From Streptomyces sp. NBC_00289 (GTDB lineage Bacteria; Actinomycetota; Actinomycetes; Streptomycetales; Streptomycetaceae): a stretch of 64,000 nucleotides of DNA. Below, piece by piece: positions 35,826-44,322 of this stretch. How positions within the stretch are numbered: the first letter of the stretch is position 1; each line of letters starts with the position of its first letter. Position numbers and translations under genes: made by a program. The notes beneath the pieces are model-generated. The model was not told the origin of the DNA and did no database searches. It was given only the letters and a program-made list of their open reading frames with translations. The stretch is from contig NZ_CP108046.1 of the NCBI RefSeq assembly GCF_041435115.1, forward strand, positions 5,084,001 to 5,148,000, given 5' to 3'.

Positions 35826-36346
35826 CGCTCACTCCGCTCGAGGCGGAACTCCTGGAGATCGCCGGTTCGGTGCCCGACCCCGAACTGCCGGTGCTCACCC
35901 TCCACGAGCTGGGTGTGGTGCGTGCCGTGCACGTCCGGGGCGCGGACTCGGTCGAGGTCGAGCTGACCCCCACGTACACCGGCTGCCCGGCCGTGGAGGC
36001 CATGTCCCTGGACATCGAGCGGGTGCTGCACGACCACGGCGTGCGCGAGGTCACCGTGCGCACAGTGCTCGCACCCGCCTGGTCGACCGACGACATCTCG
36101 CCCGAAGGGCGGCGCAAACTCCGCGAGTTCGGCATCGCACCGCCGCGCCGGCACCAGGCGTCCGAACCGGTCGCCCTGCGGCTGGGACCGACCCGCACGG
36201 CCGCCGCCGAGCCGGAGCCGGTCTGCTGCCCGCACTGCGGATCCGCCGACACCGAGCTGCTCAGCCGCTTCTCCTCCACCGCATGCAAGGCGCTGCGCCG
36301 GTGCCTGTCGTGCCGGGAGCCGTTCGACCACTTCAAGGAGTTGTGA
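35819..36346 (+). CDS. paaD: PaaD, MIP18/DUF59-family epoxidase maturation protein, 175 aa
   Basis: The N-terminal DUF59/MIP18 domain has SVPDPELPVLTLHELGVVR and YTGCPAVEAM with its conserved Cys. The C-terminus adds a zinc-ribbon-like pair CCPHCGSADTELLSRF and RRCLSCREPFDHFK. PaaD is thought to help assemble the Fe centres of PaaE or PaaA. ATG 35819 overlaps paaC by 7 nt. Its stop shares a base with paaE (TGATG). Confidence 0.9.
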   Translation: MVTLTPLEAELLEIAGSVPDPELPVLTLHELGVVRAVHVRGADSVEVELTPTYTGCPAVEAMSLDIERVLHDHGVREVTVRTVLAPAWSTDDISPEGRRKLREFGIAPPRRHQASEPVALRLGPTRTAAAEPEPVCCPHCGSADTELLSRFSSTACKALRRCLSCREPFDHFKEL

Positions 36347-37410
36347 TGGCCCGCTTCCACCCGCTCCCCGTGGTCGCGGTCGACCGGCTCACCGACGACT
36401 CCGTGGCCCTCACCCTCACGGTGCCACCGGAACTGCGCGAGGAGTTCCGGCACGCGCCCGGCCAGCACCTGGCCCTGCGGCGCACCGTCGACGGCACCGA
36501 GACGAGGCGCACGTACTCGATCTGCTCCCAGGCCCCGGCACCGGACGGCGAAGGTCCGCGCACCCTGCGGGTCGGGGTGCGGCTGGTCGAGGGCGGCGCC
36601 TTCTCGACGTACGCGCTCAAGGAGATCAACATCGGCGACGAGCTGGAGGTGATGACTCCGGCCGGCCGCTTCACGCTGGAGCCGGCGCCCGGCCTGTACG
36701 CCGCGGTGGTCGGCGGCAGCGGCATCACGCCGGTGCTGTCGATCGTCTCGACACTGCTGGCGCGTGAGCCGGCGGCCCGGTTCTGCCTGATACGCGGCGA
36801 CCGGACGTCCGCCTCGACGATGTTCCTGGAAGAGGTGGCCGACCTCAAGGACCGGTACCCGCAGCGGCTGCAGCTGGTGACCGTGCTCTCCCGGGAGGAA
36901 CAGCAGGCGGGGCTCCCGTCCGGGCGCCTGGACCGCGAGCGGCTGATCGAACTGCTGCCGGCGCTGCTTCCGGTCGAGCACGTGGCGGGATGGTTTTTGT
37001 GCGGACCGTACGGACTCGTGCAGGGGGCCGAACAGGCCCTGCGCGGACTGCGGGTGCCACGGTCGCGCATCCACGAGGAGATCTTCCACGTGGACGCGGG
37101 CACCGCCACCGCACCGGCCCGGCCGGCCCCCGCGCACAGCACGGTGACCGCCAGGCTCGACGGACGCGGCGGGAGCTGGCCTGTCCAGGACGGCGAGTCC
37201 CTCCTGGAGACGGTGCTGCGCAACCGCCCCGACGCGCCCTACGCCTGCAAGGGCGGCGTGTGCGGAACCTGCCGGGCCTTCCTGGTCACCGGCGAGGTGC
37301 GCATGGACCGCAACTTCGCCCTGGAGACGGAGGAGACGGAAGCGGGATACGTCCTGGCGTGCCAGTCGCATCCGGTGACGGAGAAGGTGGAGCTGGACTT
37401 CGACCGCTGA
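36346..37410 (+). CDS. paaE: Phenylacetyl-CoA epoxidase reductase PaaE, 354 aa
   Basis: Electron-transfer subunit: FAD-binding ferredoxin reductase domain (RRTYSICSQAP for FAD, GGSGITPVLSIV for NADPH, WFLCGPYGLV) followed by a plant-type [2Fe-2S] domain. Its cluster Cys lie in YACKGGVCGTCRAF and the last in VLACQSHP. ATG 36346 shares one base with the paaD stop. Last paa gene here; paaF, paaG, paaJ and paaK are not in the window. Confidence 0.92.
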   Translation: MARFHPLPVVAVDRLTDDSVALTLTVPPELREEFRHAPGQHLALRRTVDGTETRRTYSICSQAPAPDGEGPRTLRVGVRLVEGGAFSTYALKEINIGDELEVMTPAGRFTLEPAPGLYAAVVGGSGITPVLSIVSTLLAREPAARFCLIRGDRTSASTMFLEEVADLKDRYPQRLQLVTVLSREEQQAGLPSGRLDRERLIELLPALLPVEHVAGWFLCGPYGLVQGAEQALRGLRVPRSRIHEEIFHVDAGTATAPARPAPAHSTVTARLDGRGGSWPVQDGESLLETVLRNRPDAPYACKGGVCGTCRAFLVTGEVRMDRNFALETEETEAGYVLACQSHPVTEKVELDFDR

Positions 37411-37459
37411 GGGCCCTCGCCCACCGGAACCCGGGCCCGGTCGGACGCCCCAACCCCTG

Positions 37460-37518
37460 CGGACACCCCAGCGCACACGCCCTGCCCGCACGGACACCCC
37501 AGCCCGCACGCCCTGCCC
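37460..37518. repeat. Two-copy 31-bp direct repeat
   Basis: CGGACACCCCAGC begins units at 37460 and 37491, each continuing with a near-identical CACGCCCTGCCC. Two base differences were seen. It lies in the paaE to acyl-CoA dehydrogenase gap. Confidence 0.7.
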
Positions 37519-37563
37519 AGCAAGGGCGAGGCGCCTCGGCCTGTTCCGCCCGTTCCCTTCTTC

Positions 37564-37577
37564 TAGAACCTGTTCTA
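37564..37577. promoter_or_regulatory. KstR-like operator TAGAACCTGTTCTA
   Basis: TAGAAC-CT-GTTCTA fits the TNNAACNNGTTNNA consensus of KstR, the TetR repressor of steroid/lipid catabolism in actinobacteria. It lies 127 bp before the acyl-CoA dehydrogenase start. No kstR gene is in the window. Confidence 0.6.
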
Positions 37578-37703
37578 TCTTGACGCCCCGTCAGATGAGG
37601 AGAGACCGGCGTCGGGTCGCGACGGCCTGGCCGGTCGCCGGTGGCCGTGGGCGGCCGTAGGTCGTAGGCCTACGGCCGGTGTGCGCGTGGGAGGGCAGGG
37701 ATC

Positions 37704-38927
37704 GTGGATTTCACCTTCAGCGAGGAGCAGCAGGCGGCGGCCGAGGCGGCCCGGGGGGTGTTCGCGGGGGTCGCACCGGACGCGGTGCCCAGCCCCGCCC
37801 TCACCCCGGGCGCCGTCGCGGACGACTTCGACCTCGCCCTGTGGGCCAGGCTCGCCGAGGCGGACCTGCTGAGCCTGCTGCTGGACGCCGAGTACGGCGG
37901 TGCGGGCCTGGACGCCGTGGCGCTGTGCCTGGTGCTGCGCGAGTCCGCGAAGGTGCTGGCGCGGGTCCCGCTGCTGGAGAGCAGCGCGGCCGCGGCGGCC
38001 GTCCAGACCTACGGAGGCGCCGAGTTGAAATCCGATCTACTGGCCCGGGCGGGCCGCGGAGAGGTGGTGCTGACCGTCGCCTCGAGCGGCCGCACCGGCC
38101 ACGATCCGGCCGAACTCGCCGTCACCGCACGGCCAGACGGCGACCGGCAGGACGTGGACCGACAAGACGTGGACCGGCGGGACGGGGAAAGGCGCGACGG
38201 GGACGGGGCGGGCCACCGGTCCGGCGAGGCCGCCGGATGGATCCTGGACGGTGTACAGACGGCGGTGCCGTGGGCGCACAACGCCGACTTCGTCGTCGTA
38301 CCCGCCCGCACGGACGCCTACCGGACCGTGCTCGCCCTGGTACCGCGCCTCCACGAGGGGGTCACGGTCGCCGAACAGATCTCCACCACCGGCGAGCGGC
38401 TCGGTGAACTGCGCCTGGAGTCGGTGCGGATCGCGGCGCGTGACGTCATCGACGCCGAGGGCGCCTGGGAGTGGCTGCGCGAGCTGCTGACCACCGGCAC
38501 GTGCGCGCTGGCGCTCGGCCTCGGCCGGCAGGTACTGCGGATGACCGGCGACTACACCAGCAAGCGCGAACAGTTCGGGTTCCCGGTGGCCACCTTCCAG
38601 GCCGTGGCCGTGCAGGCCGCCGACCGCTACATCGACCTGCGCGCGATGGAGGCCACGCTGTGGCAGGCCGCGTGGCGGATCGGTTCGGGGGCGCAGGGCG
38701 CACTCCCGGCCTCGGGGGACGTCGCGGTCGCCAAGATATGGGCCTCGGAGGGCGTCCGGCGGATCGTGCAGACCGCTCAGCATCTGCACGGCGGCTTCGG
38801 CGCCGACGTCGACTACTCCCTGCACCGGTACCACGCCTGGGCCAAGCACCTGGAGCTGTCACTCGGCCCGGCGGCGGCCCACGAGGAGGCCCTGGGGGAC
38901 CTGCTGGCGGCGCACCCCCTGGCCTGA
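37704..38927 (+). CDS. Acyl-CoA dehydrogenase, atypical, 407 aa
   Basis: ACAD-family flavoenzyme. It opens with MDFTFSEEQQAAAEAARGVF, and AEYGGAGLDAVALCLVLRE and YTSKREQFGFPVATFQAVA are typical. The C-terminal segment is HLHGGFGADVDYSLHRYHAW rather than the usual GxGY region with catalytic Glu, a pattern like the steroid-type FadE alpha2beta2 subunits. Residues about 150-180 hold an odd charged repeat (RQDVDRQDVDRRDGERRDG). GTG 37704 is the start. A KstR-like palindrome lies upstream. Substrate unknown; a heteromeric partner is not adjacent. Confidence 0.78.
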   Translation: MDFTFSEEQQAAAEAARGVFAGVAPDAVPSPALTPGAVADDFDLALWARLAEADLLSLLLDAEYGGAGLDAVALCLVLRESAKVLARVPLLESSAAAAAVQTYGGAELKSDLLARAGRGEVVLTVASSGRTGHDPAELAVTARPDGDRQDVDRQDVDRRDGERRDGDGAGHRSGEAAGWILDGVQTAVPWAHNADFVVVPARTDAYRTVLALVPRLHEGVTVAEQISTTGERLGELRLESVRIAARDVIDAEGAWEWLRELLTTGTCALALGLGRQVLRMTGDYTSKREQFGFPVATFQAVAVQAADRYIDLRAMEATLWQAAWRIGSGAQGALPASGDVAVAKIWASEGVRRIVQTAQHLHGGFGADVDYSLHRYHAWAKHLELSLGPAAAHEEALGDLLAAHPLA

Positions 38928-39013
38928 GCGGCGACCACGGACCGCGAGCCCGACCCGCGGGACGGAATCGCCGGACCGACCGCTTCCCGGAGCCGTGGCG
39001 GAAGGGCCCGGGC

Positions 39014-39361
39014 CTAGAGGACGAACCCCGGCTGCCCCTCGTCCGTCACGACGGGGCGGCCCGCGGCCGCCCACACCTGCATGCCACCGTCGACGTTCAC
39101 GGCATTCACACCCTGCTGGACCAGGTACATCGCGACCTGAGCCGAACGACCGCCGGAACGGCAGATCACGTGGACCGTCCCGTCCTGCGGGGCCGCCTCG
39201 GTCAGCTCGCCGTACCTGGCGACGAACTCGCTGATGGGGATGTGCAGGGCTCCCTCGGCATGACCCGCCCGCCACTCGTCGCCCTCGCGGACGTCCAGCA
39301 GGAAGTCGCCGTCCTTGAGGTCCGGGACCTCGACCGTGGGCACACCAGCTCCGAAACTCAT
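39014..39361 (-). CDS. Single-domain rhodanese-like protein, 115 aa
   Basis: Rhodanese fold with the Cys loop in HVICRSGGRSAQVAMYL, and CxxGxR-type neighbours as in sulfurtransferases. The N-terminus has VPDLKDGDFLLDVREGDEWR. Transfers sulfane sulfur to cyanide, thiols or proteins; acts in the cytosol. ATG 39361 is preferred over an upstream Gly-rich extension. It converges on the acyl-CoA dehydrogenase. Confidence 0.85.
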   Translation of the reverse strand: MSFGAGVPTVEVPDLKDGDFLLDVREGDEWRAGHAEGALHIPISEFVARYGELTEAAPQDGTVHVICRSGGRSAQVAMYLVQQGVNAVNVDGGMQVWAAAGRPVVTDEGQPGFVL

Positions 39362-39483
39362 GTCCCCGACGCTACCGGACGCACCCACGCCCCGACCGGG
39401 CCACCCGGGCAACCCCATGAACCTGGACCCCTGCCCCCAGCCACCGCCTGGCACCCGGAGGCCGCCTACGCGCGGCGCCCCGC

Positions 39484-40323
39484 CTACTCGGACATCGACG
39501 CCAGTTCCGCCTCACGCTCGGAGACCTGGGCGAGCAGCTGCTCGGCGATCTCCTCCAGCAGGCGGTCGGGGTCGTCCGGTGCCAGCCGCAGCATCCCGCC
39601 GATCGCGCTCTCCTCCAGCTCCCGCGCGACCACGGAAAGCAGTTCCTTGCGCTGGGCGAGCCACTCGAGGCGGGCGTAGAGCTCCTCGGCGGGGGTCGGT
39701 GGCGGCTCCACGGGCACGGGGCCCGCCGCCCACTCCTCGGCCAGCTCCTTGAGCAGCGCCTCGTCGCCACGGGCGTAGGCGGCGTTGACCCGGGTGATGA
39801 ACTCCTCGCGCCGGGCCTGCTCGGACTCGTCCTGCGCCAGGTCGGGGTGGGCCTTGCGGGCCAGCTCACGGTAGAGCTTGCGGGCCTCGTCGCTGGGGCG
39901 CACCCGCTGCGGGGGACGGACCGGCTGGTCCGTGAGCATCGCGGCCGCCTCCGGGAACAGCCCGTCCCCGTCCATCCAGCCGTGGAACAGTTCCTCGACG
40001 CCGGGCATCGGCATCACCCGGGCACGCGCCTCGTCGGCCTTGCGCAGGTCCTCGGGGTCGCCGGTGCGGGCGGCCCGGGCCTCGGCGAGCTGCGCGTCCA
40101 GCTCGTCGAGACGGGAGTACATGGGGCCGAGCCGCTGGTGGTGCAGGCGCGAGAAGTTCTCGACCTCGATACGGAACGTCTCCACCGCGATCTCGTACTC
40201 GATCAGCGCCTGCTCGGCGGCCCGCACGGCACGCTCCAGCCGCTCCTCGGGCCGGGGCGCACCGTCCTGTGGCTTCACCGGCGTCTCACCGGCGGCACCA
40301 CCCTGCTCAGTTTCCGGGCTCGT
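39484..40323 (-). CDS. J-domain-like protein, about 279 aa
   Basis: Residues about 145-190 contain a DnaJ-like helix pair with the HPD motif (YRELARKAHPDLAQDESEQ then FITRVNAAYARGDEALLKEL). The N-terminal half is a long coiled coil (ERLERAVRAAEQALIEYE, LDELDAQLAEARAART). The C-terminus is again helical (ERELSE-type). No zinc fingers or C-terminal J-protein domain. It likely recruits DnaK to a specific client. GTG 40323 is assumed; an in-frame GTG at 40344 would add 7 residues. Confidence 0.7.
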   Translation of the reverse strand, partial: TSPETEQGGAAGETPVKPQDGAPRPEERLERAVRAAEQALIEYEIAVETFRIEVENFSRLHHQRLGPMYSRLDELDAQLAEARAARTGDPEDLRKADEARARVMPMPGVEELFHGWMDGDGLFPEAAAMLTDQPVRPPQRVRPSDEARKLYRELARKAHPDLAQDESEQARREEFITRVNAAYARGDEALLKELAEEWAAGPVPVEPPPTPAEELYARLEWLAQRKELLSVVARELEESAIGGMLRLAPDDPDRLLEEIAEQLLAQVSEREAELASMSE

Positions 40324-40597
40324 CACCCGCCCAGCGTAGGCCACGCCCGGCCCGGCACGACCGGTCAGGCCCGCGACCGCGCCCGACGCTGCAGACCGTG
40401 CCCCTCCACTGCCCCCGGGTGGGAGGTGCCCGGCGGGCGGTGGAACTCAGGCCCGCCCTCGAGCCGACTCAATCCCCGGCCCACTCCGGCAGCCACCGGC
40501 CCGCACCCGTCTGCCACCGGCGGATGCCTCCTGCCGCCCGTCTCCCACTCCGGCAGGCTCGCCCCTCAGTCCCCCGTGTCCGCCCCTCACACGCCCC

Positions 40598-42055
40598 TCA
40601 CACGCCCGTCTCCGCCGCGATCCGCCCCGCGCGCACCGCGGCCACGAGGTCCGCGTGGTCGGCCTCGGTGCGGTCGGCGTAGGAGACGGCGAAGGCGGCG
40701 ATCGCCTCGTCGAGCTCCTCGCTCTTGCCGCAGTAGCCCGCGATCCGGCGCGGGTCGGCGCTGTGGGAGTGGGCGCGGGCCAGCAGGGCGCCGGTCATCC
40801 GGCCGTAGTCGTCCAGCTGGTCGGCGGCCAGGGCGGCGGGGTCGACGCTGCCCTTGCGGTTGCGGAACTGCCGTACCTGGAAGGGGCGTTGGTCGACCGT
40901 CGTCCAGCCCAGCAGGATGTCGCTCACGACCTGCATGCGTTTCTGCCCGAGGACGACCCGGCGGCCCTCGTGCGCCACCTGGGGCGTCTCGAACCCCGCG
41001 CTCGCCAGATGCGGCAGCAGCGCGGAGGGGCGGGCCTCCTTGACCTGAAGGACGAGGGGCTCGTCCCGGTGGTCCAGGAGGAGCACGACGTACGACCGGG
41101 TGCCGACGCTGCCCGTGCCGACGACCCGGAACGCGACGTCGTGCACCGCGTGCCGGGCCAGCAGGGGCAGGCGGTCCTCGGAGAGCGTCGTCAGGTACTC
41201 CGCCAGGGACGAGGCGACCGCCGCGGCCTCCGCGTCCGGAACGCGCCGCAGGACCGGCTGGGCGTCGACGAAGCGGCGTCCGCCGTCCTCGGCCGGTTCC
41301 GTCGACTTCGCCGCGAAGCGCCCGCTGGTGTTGGCCCGGGCCTTCTCCGACACCCGTTCCAGCGTGCCGAGCAGGTCGTGGGCGTCGGTGTGGGAGACGA
41401 GTTCCTCGTCCGCGATGGCGTTCCACGCGTCGAGGACCGGGAGCTTGGCGAGCAGTCGCATGGTGCGGCGGTAGGCACCCGCCGCGTCGTGCGCCGCCTT
41501 GCGGCAGGTGTCCTCGTCCGCGCCCGCCGCACGCCCCGCGAGCACGAGCGAGGCGGCGAGCCGCTTGAGATCCCACTCCCAGGGGCCGTGGACCGTCTCG
41601 TCGAAGTCGTTGAGGTCGATGACCAGGCCACCGCGCGCATCGCCGTACAGGCCGAAGTTCGCCGCGTGCGCGTCACCGCAGATCTGCGCGCGGATCCTCG
41701 TCACGGGGGTGCGCGCGAGGTCGTAGGCCATCAGGCCCGCCGCGCCGCGCAGGAAGGCGAAGGGCGTGGCCGCCATCCGCCCGATCCGGAGCGGTGTGAG
41801 TTCGGGGAGCCGGCCGCGGCTGGACTCCTCGACCGCGCTCACCGCGTCGGGCCGGGAGCCGTCCGGCTCGAACGTGGCGTGCGCACCGCGCGGGACCTGC
41901 TGACGCAGCGCCTTGCCCTCGTCCTTGGGCGACCCGCCCGCGGGCCACTCGGCGAAGCCCCGCACCCGGGGAAGCCGAGGGGGCGCCGACTCCTGCGCAG
42001 CCACTCCCGCACCGACCTGGGTCACGCCGACCGCCTCCCCCGCACGCACGAACAT
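40598..42055 (-). CDS. DUF2252-family protein, kinase-like fold, 485 aa
   Basis: Matches DUF2252, an uncharacterised actinobacterial family. Signature segments: RGAAGLMAYDLARTP, ICGDAHAANFGLYGDARGG and IDLNDFDETVHGPWEWDLKR, the last two recalling the HGDxxxxN/DxD sites of aminoglycoside-kinase-like folds; then LLDHRDEPLVLQVKEARPS. A phosphotransferase role is possible but unproven. ATG 42055 is assumed; a TTG directly before it is in frame. Divergent from the tRNA-Leu terminator region. Confidence 0.75.
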   Translation of the reverse strand: MFVRAGEAVGVTQVGAGVAAQESAPPRLPRVRGFAEWPAGGSPKDEGKALRQQVPRGAHATFEPDGSRPDAVSAVEESSRGRLPELTPLRIGRMAATPFAFLRGAAGLMAYDLARTPVTRIRAQICGDAHAANFGLYGDARGGLVIDLNDFDETVHGPWEWDLKRLAASLVLAGRAAGADEDTCRKAAHDAAGAYRRTMRLLAKLPVLDAWNAIADEELVSHTDAHDLLGTLERVSEKARANTSGRFAAKSTEPAEDGGRRFVDAQPVLRRVPDAEAAAVASSLAEYLTTLSEDRLPLLARHAVHDVAFRVVGTGSVGTRSYVVLLLDHRDEPLVLQVKEARPSALLPHLASAGFETPQVAHEGRRVVLGQKRMQVVSDILLGWTTVDQRPFQVRQFRNRKGSVDPAALAADQLDDYGRMTGALLARAHSHSADPRRIAGYCGKSEELDEAIAAFAVSYADRTEADHADLVAAVRAGRIAAETGV

Positions 42056-42101
42056 CAACTCGTGCCGACCGTACAGCCGGTGACCGAAACGCGTCAGACC
42101 C

Positions 42102-42110
42102 TGTGGACAA
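42102..42110 (-). other. Single DnaA box
   Basis: TGTGGACAA on the plus strand is TTGTCCACA on minus, a perfect Streptomyces DnaA box, in the 222-bp gap upstream of the DUF2252 gene. Confidence 0.5.
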
Positions 42111-42237
42111 CTCCACGAAAGCCCATGTGATTGTCCTCACCAGGTAATCCCGGTCACCATCCCGGGCCGTCCCGGGACGCCCAGAGCAGTGGACCGGCGG
42201 TTCACGGGGCCCCGAAAGCACGAACACAGGGCAATGC

Positions 42238-42272
42238 GAAAGCCCCGCAGGTCCGAGACCTGCGGGGCTTTC
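42238..42272 (-). terminator. Terminator of tRNA-Leu
   Basis: GAAAGCCCCGCAGGT (42238-42252) pairs perfectly with 42258-42272 around CCGAG. It lies 5 nt past the tRNA 3' end and reads into TTTC on the minus strand. Confidence 0.88.
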
Positions 42273-42277
42273 AGCTG

Positions 42278-42361
42278 TGCGCGAGGGGGGAGTTGAACCC
42301 CCACGCCCTTTCGGGCACTGGAACCTGAATCCAGCGCGTCTGCCTATTCCGCCACCCGCGC
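42278..42361 (-). tRNA. leu: tRNA-Leu (CAG)
   Basis: The minus strand folds as a long-variable-arm tRNA of 84 nt. Acceptor stem GCGCGGG pairs with CTCGCGC (one G-U). The anticodon stem CTGGA/TCCAG encloses TTCAGGT with anticodon CAG. The T arm is GGGGGTTCAACTCCCCC. The CCA end is not encoded. It reads Leu CTG, the main Leu codon of this genome. Confidence 0.95.
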
Positions 42362-42855
42362 ATTGGGTGTGTTTTCCGGCTCCGGCCTGCTCGGCGCGGC
42401 GCCTTCCGACAGCCAGAACATTAGCACGCTGGCAGGGGTGGGTTCACATCACTTACCGCGGGGCAGCCGCCCACCAGCGCCTTCGTCACCGACCGCCCCC
42501 GCACCACCGACCCGCCGAACCTCCGGCCACGTATCAACGTCGACCGGTTCACGTATCAACCTCGTACCGGTACCGCTCGTCTCCCCAGGAGCAGGGCAGG
42601 GTCCACAGTCAGGTGCGGGACACTGGTCTGCGGCCGCCTCTACGATCCTTGGCAGGACCGAGGCCCGGAGGAGTTCGAAGGTGGGCTCCGGCGGGAACGT
42701 CGTCAGGCGTCGACACCTGTCGACCGCGCCGACAGGGGGAACCAGCCGATTTACCGGCGCGTGGATACGATCAGTAAGCAGTATCGGCAGTACAAGGCAG
42801 GGCAGGGCCCGCTCAGCGGGATGCAGGACGTCAGCAGCTACGGAGGAGGTGCCCC
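42362..42855. promoter_or_regulatory. Spacer of 494 bp before the fhaA operon
   Basis: No coding sequence is supported. It lies between a minus-strand tRNA and the plus-strand fhaA, so it carries two promoters. TACGAT hexamers occur near 42640 and 42762, possible -10 boxes for the fhaA operon. GGAGGAGGT at 42842-42850 is the strong fhaA ribosome binding site. CACGTATCAAC repeats at 42530 and 42550. Confidence 0.4.
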
Positions 42856-43701
42856 ATGGGAGTCCTGAAGAAGTTCGAGCAGCGTCTCGAAGGTCTGGTC
42901 AACGGCACCTTCGCCAAAGTGTTCAAGTCCGAGGTGCAGCCGGTGGAGATCGCGGGAGCGCTCCAGCGGGAGTGCGACAACAACGCGACCATCTGGAACC
43001 GCGACCGGACCGTCGTACCCAACGACTTCATCGTCGAGCTGAGCACGCCCGACTTCGAGCGGCTCAGCCCCTACTCCGGCCAGCTCGGCGACGAGCTCGC
43101 CGGCATGGTGCGCGACTACGCCAAGCAGCAGCGCTACACCTTCATGGGACCCATCAAGGTCCACCTGGAGAAGGCCGACGACCTCGACACCGGCCTGTAC
43201 CGGGTCCGCAGCCGTACACTCGCCTCCTCCAGCAACCAGCAGGGCGCCCCCGGGCCCGCCCCGGCGAGCCCGGCCCCCGGCCGGCCCGGCGGCTACGGCT
43301 ACCCGCCGGCCGCCGCTCCCGCCGGCGCTCCGCCCATGCCGGCCGCGCCACCCCCAGGCGGCCGCCCCGGCGCCGCCCCCCACAGCCAGCGGCCGGCGGC
43401 CGCGTCCCCGGCAGGCGGACGCACCCGCCACTGGGTCGAGATCAACGGCAACCGCCATCAGATCTCCCGCGCAACGCTGGTGCTGGGCCGCAGCACCGAA
43501 GCAGACGTGCGGATCGACGACCCCGGCGTCTCACGCCGGCACTGTGAGATCCGGACCGGAACGCCCTCGACGATCCAGGATCTCGGGTCCACCAACGGCA
43601 TCGTGGTGGACGGGCAGCACACCACCCGCGCTACGCTCCGCGACGGCTCGCGGATCGTCGTGGGCAGTACCACCATCATTTACCGGCAAGCCGAAGGGTG
43701 A
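42856..43701 (+). CDS. fhaA: FhaA: DUF3662 plus FHA domain, 281 aa
   Basis: N-terminal DUF3662 (FEQRLEGLVNGTFAKVFKSE, residues 7-125), a Pro/Ala/Gly linker (about 125-190), and a C-terminal FHA domain (VLGRSTEADVRIDDPG, SRRHCEIR, STNGIVVDG) that reads phosphothreonine. In mycobacteria FhaA binds phosphorylated MviN to control peptidoglycan precursor export. First gene of the operon with fhaB, PP2C, rodA, pbpA and pknB. ATG 42856 follows GGAGGAGGT. Confidence 0.9.
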   Translation: MGVLKKFEQRLEGLVNGTFAKVFKSEVQPVEIAGALQRECDNNATIWNRDRTVVPNDFIVELSTPDFERLSPYSGQLGDELAGMVRDYAKQQRYTFMGPIKVHLEKADDLDTGLYRVRSRTLASSSNQQGAPGPAPASPAPGRPGGYGYPPAAAPAGAPPMPAAPPPGGRPGAAPHSQRPAAASPAGGRTRHWVEINGNRHQISRATLVLGRSTEADVRIDDPGVSRRHCEIRTGTPSTIQDLGSTNGIVVDGQHTTRATLRDGSRIVVGSTTIIYRQAEG

Positions 43702-43711
43702 AGCGGGGGCA

Positions 43712-44230
43712 ATGTCAGAGCTGACCCTCACGGTCATGCGGCTGGGTTTCCTGGCCGTTCTGTGGCTGTTCGTGATCGTGGCCGTGCAGGTCATCCGCAG
43801 CGACCTGTTCGGAACGCGCGTCACTCAGCGCGGGTCGCGACGGGAAGCCGGCCGGCCGCAGCAACAGGCCGCCCGACAACAAGCGGCACCTCCGCAGCAG
43901 CGCCAGCAGGCCGCCGGCGGCCGCCAGCGCCGCAACGCGCCCACCAAACTGGTCGTGACGGAAGGCACCCTCACCGGTACCACCGTCGCGCTCCAGGGCC
44001 AGACCATCAGCCTGGGCCGGGCGCACGACAGCACCATCGTGCTGGACGACGACTACGCGTCCAGCCGCCATGCCAGGATCTACCCGGACCGCGACGGCCA
44101 GTGGATCGTCGAGGACCTGGGCTCCACCAACGGCACGTACCTCGACCGAACGCGGCTGACGACCCCCACGCCGATCGCGCCGGGCGCGCCGATCCGCATC
44201 GGCAAGACCGTCATCGAGCTGCGGAAGTAG
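43712..44230 (+). CDS. fhaB: FhaB: membrane-anchored FHA protein, 172 aa
   Basis: One N-terminal helix (TVMRLGFLAVLWLFVIVAVQV), a Gln/Arg linker with QQQAARQQ repeats, then an FHA domain at about 75-170 (SLGRAHDSTIVLDDDYASS, RHARIY, DLGSTNGTYLD). The mycobacterial FipA-binding homologue links septation with phosphorylation. The threonine-rich stretch before the domain (VVTEGTLTGTT) resembles the pT region kinases use. ATG 43712 is 10 bp after fhaA. Confidence 0.9.
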   Translation: MSELTLTVMRLGFLAVLWLFVIVAVQVIRSDLFGTRVTQRGSRREAGRPQQQAARQQAAPPQQRQQAAGGRQRRNAPTKLVVTEGTLTGTTVALQGQTISLGRAHDSTIVLDDDYASSRHARIYPDRDGQWIVEDLGSTNGTYLDRTRLTTPTPIAPGAPIRIGKTVIELRK

Positions 44231-44322
44231 TACTACGTCATGAATGAGTGCGAGCGGAGCGAGCACGCCGCGGAGGCCGGCACCCCGGACCCCGGCGCGC
44301 TCCCGACCGGAGGGTGGGCACC

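Noticed and set aside
36163..36346. Frameshift between paaD and paaE
   Set aside because: The overlap is a normal TGATG junction, and both proteins are full length.
37083..37096. Another parS at TTCCACGTGGAC in paaE
   Set aside because: Several mismatches to GTTTCACGTGAAAC outside the CACGTG core.
42278..42361. Integrated element at tRNA-Leu
   Set aside because: No integrase, no duplicated tRNA 3' end, and normal core genes on both sides.
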